Assembly: GCA_039178805.1 (NCBI GenBank)
Contig: JBCDFC010000109.1
Coordinates: 1 to 15,339 of the forward strand
Length of the DNA: 15,339 nucleotides
Direction of reading: 5' to 3'
Source: Thermohalobaculum sp039178805
Lineage (GTDB): Bacteria; Pseudomonadota; Alphaproteobacteria; Rhodobacterales; Rhodobacteraceae
Positions 14,334-15,339 of the stretch are shown piece by piece. The notes under the pieces are model-generated. The model made no database searches and was not told the DNA's origin. It saw only the letters and a program-made list of their open reading frames with translations. The position numbers and the translations under genes are program-made. Each line of letters opens with the position of its first letter. Positions within the stretch are counted from its first letter, which is position 1.

Positions 14334-15339
14334 GCATCGATCTCGAAGCCGATCGCTTCGGCTCGGCAGGCTTCGCCGACTACAGAATGCGCAAGCGCGC
14401 GGGGCTCTATCGCCGGGAAGGCGCCTATATCGGCCATGATGCTGCGAACCGTGCCTGCTACGCAGGCGGCCAGTCGGCCATCCTACTCTGCGGCGGGGCC
14501 CGCAGCCTGAAGGGCTCGGTCGTCATGCCCTGGCTCGTCGACGCGTATCTCCGCGACGGCGATCGCCTGCCGCATATCATCGCCCTCGATCTCAAGCGGC
14601 AGGACACCGTCGTCTCCTCCCTGCAGGTCCGGCAGGGCCGCCATTGCTTCTACTACAATCCTCGCGGTGCGGCGGGCATGCCGTCCCATCGCATGAACCC
14701 GGGCGAGCACTTCACGCCGGACTCGCCCACGCTCGTTCCCGATGCACTGTTCTTCGGCCAGAACTGGATCCCCAACACCGATCCGCGCGCCGCCTACTTC
14801 GAAGGCATGGCGCAGAAGATCGTGGCTGCGAGTATCGTCACCGAGACCCGCGAGACCGGCTTCGTCACCTTGCCCACGCTCGCCGATCGGATGGCGGGCC
14901 TCGGCGGGCTCAGCGAGGCTTGGCTTTCCTTCGAGCACGCGATCTCCTGCCAGCCCGAGCCGCAGATCAACGAGGTCGCGGGCCAGCTGCAGGAGCTGCG
15001 CGCGAAGGACAGCGACAGCGGCGGCTGGGCTGGCATCAAGAACGAGATCGCCCGCAGCTTCTCCCCCATCATGGATGCCCAGATCAGGGCGTCGCTCTCA
15101 GCACCGTTCGATCTCTCCTTCCAGCGCCTCACCGAGGATGACTGCCCGCCCTGCATGGTCTCCATCATGGAGGATCTCGAGTTCGCCGAGACGACGGCGC
15201 CCGTCATCCGCGCGATCTTAACCGCCATCCTGACGGCGAAGCGGCGTGCGCCGATGACCGCCCGACCGCAGTTCTGGTGCCTGAATGAGATCGCGCACTT
15301 CCCCTGGCCCATGGCGGAGTCCCTGGCGACTATCAGCGC
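14330..15339 (+). CDS. VirD4/TraG-like type IV coupling ATPase, partial at right edge
   Basis: The frame is open from 14330 to the window end (336 codons) and continues beyond. The N-terminus matches the TraG/VirD4 pattern that normally follows the membrane anchor: FGSAGFADYRMRKRAGL, then a GAYIG turn, then the nucleotide-binding loop. Other family blocks are IIALDLKRQ (83-91), a segment like NP...SPTLVPDAL (124-140) and YFEGMAQKIVAA (156-167). The P-loop reads GGARSLKGS (55-63) where family members usually have a GxxxSGKG pattern, so the glycine before the lysine is Leu60. The Walker B-like WCLNEIAHF (316-324) has Asn319 instead of Asp. No transmembrane helix precedes the ATPase domain. Such proteins link the relaxosome or substrates to the type IV secretion channel. 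Assignment to a specific conjugation type is not possible. Confidence 0.72.
   Translation, partial: MSIDLEADRFGSAGFADYRMRKRAGLYRREGAYIGHDAANRACYAGGQSAILLCGGARSLKGSVVMPWLVDAYLRDGDRLPHIIALDLKRQDTVVSSLQVRQGRHCFYYNPRGAAGMPSHRMNPGEHFTPDSPTLVPDALFFGQNWIPNTDPRAAYFEGMAQKIVAASIVTETRETGFVTLPTLADRMAGLGGLSEAWLSFEHAISCQPEPQINEVAGQLQELRAKDSDSGGWAGIKNEIARSFSPIMDAQIRASLSAPFDLSFQRLTEDDCPPCMVSIMEDLEFAETTAPVIRAILTAILTAKRRAPMTARPQFWCLNEIAHFPWPMAESLATIS

Noticed and set aside
14483..15312. Minus-strand open frames opposite the VirD4-like gene
   Set aside because: The plus-strand frame carries several coupling-protein motifs; the antisense frames show none.

Overview
The window looks like alphaproteobacterial DNA: GC-rich, with G/C-ending codons, a DUF6880-type protein, a NodD-like LysR regulator and a VirD4/TraG-type conjugation gene. 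The mix of short metabolic operons, orphan genes, long spacers and a conjugation cluster at the right end suggests a large plasmid, chromid or integrated conjugative element. The exact genus cannot be told from the sequence alone; Rhodobacterales or Rhizobiales are reasonable guesses.

Layout. (1) 1-303: no convincing gene, but an edge segment with nested inverted repeats. (2) 304-1719, minus: a DUF6880-like helical protein of unknown function. (3) 2001-5010, plus: a tightly coupled three-gene operon of cytochrome P450, pseudouridine kinase (psuK) and pseudouridine-5'-phosphate glycosidase (psuG), with both junctions being 4-base ATGA stop/start overlaps. (4) 5490-7052, minus: a cyclooxygenase-like haem peroxidase facing the P450/psu operon. 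(5) 7345-8244, minus: a LysR regulator, divergent from (6) 8334-9721, plus: a two-gene operon of an F420-NADP reductase-like NADP-binding protein and an SDR-fold protein whose catalytic Tyr and Lys are replaced. (7) 10039-10350, plus: a small exported protein that probably starts at TTG. (8) 10453-12642, minus: a TonB-dependent siderophore-type receptor. (9) 12717 to the right edge, plus: a conjugation-type cluster of a vWA-like protein, two small membrane proteins and a VirD4/TraG-like coupling ATPase cut by the window end.

How the genes may work together. PsuK phosphorylates pseudouridine and PsuG cleaves the C-C glycosidic bond to give uracil and ribose 5-phosphate. The coupled P450 suggests an oxidative step on a modified C-nucleoside or on a product of its breakdown; this is inference. 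The LysR protein probably controls the divergent reductase/SDR pair through CTATG-type repeats in the shared promoter. The coupling protein appears to lack the usual N-terminal membrane anchor and has altered Walker A and B motifs, while a two-helix small membrane protein sits directly upstream, which suggests a split coupling-protein arrangement.

No rRNA, tRNA, CRISPR array or intact insertion sequence was recognised. A decayed transposase fragment is possible around 1803-1926 but weakly supported.
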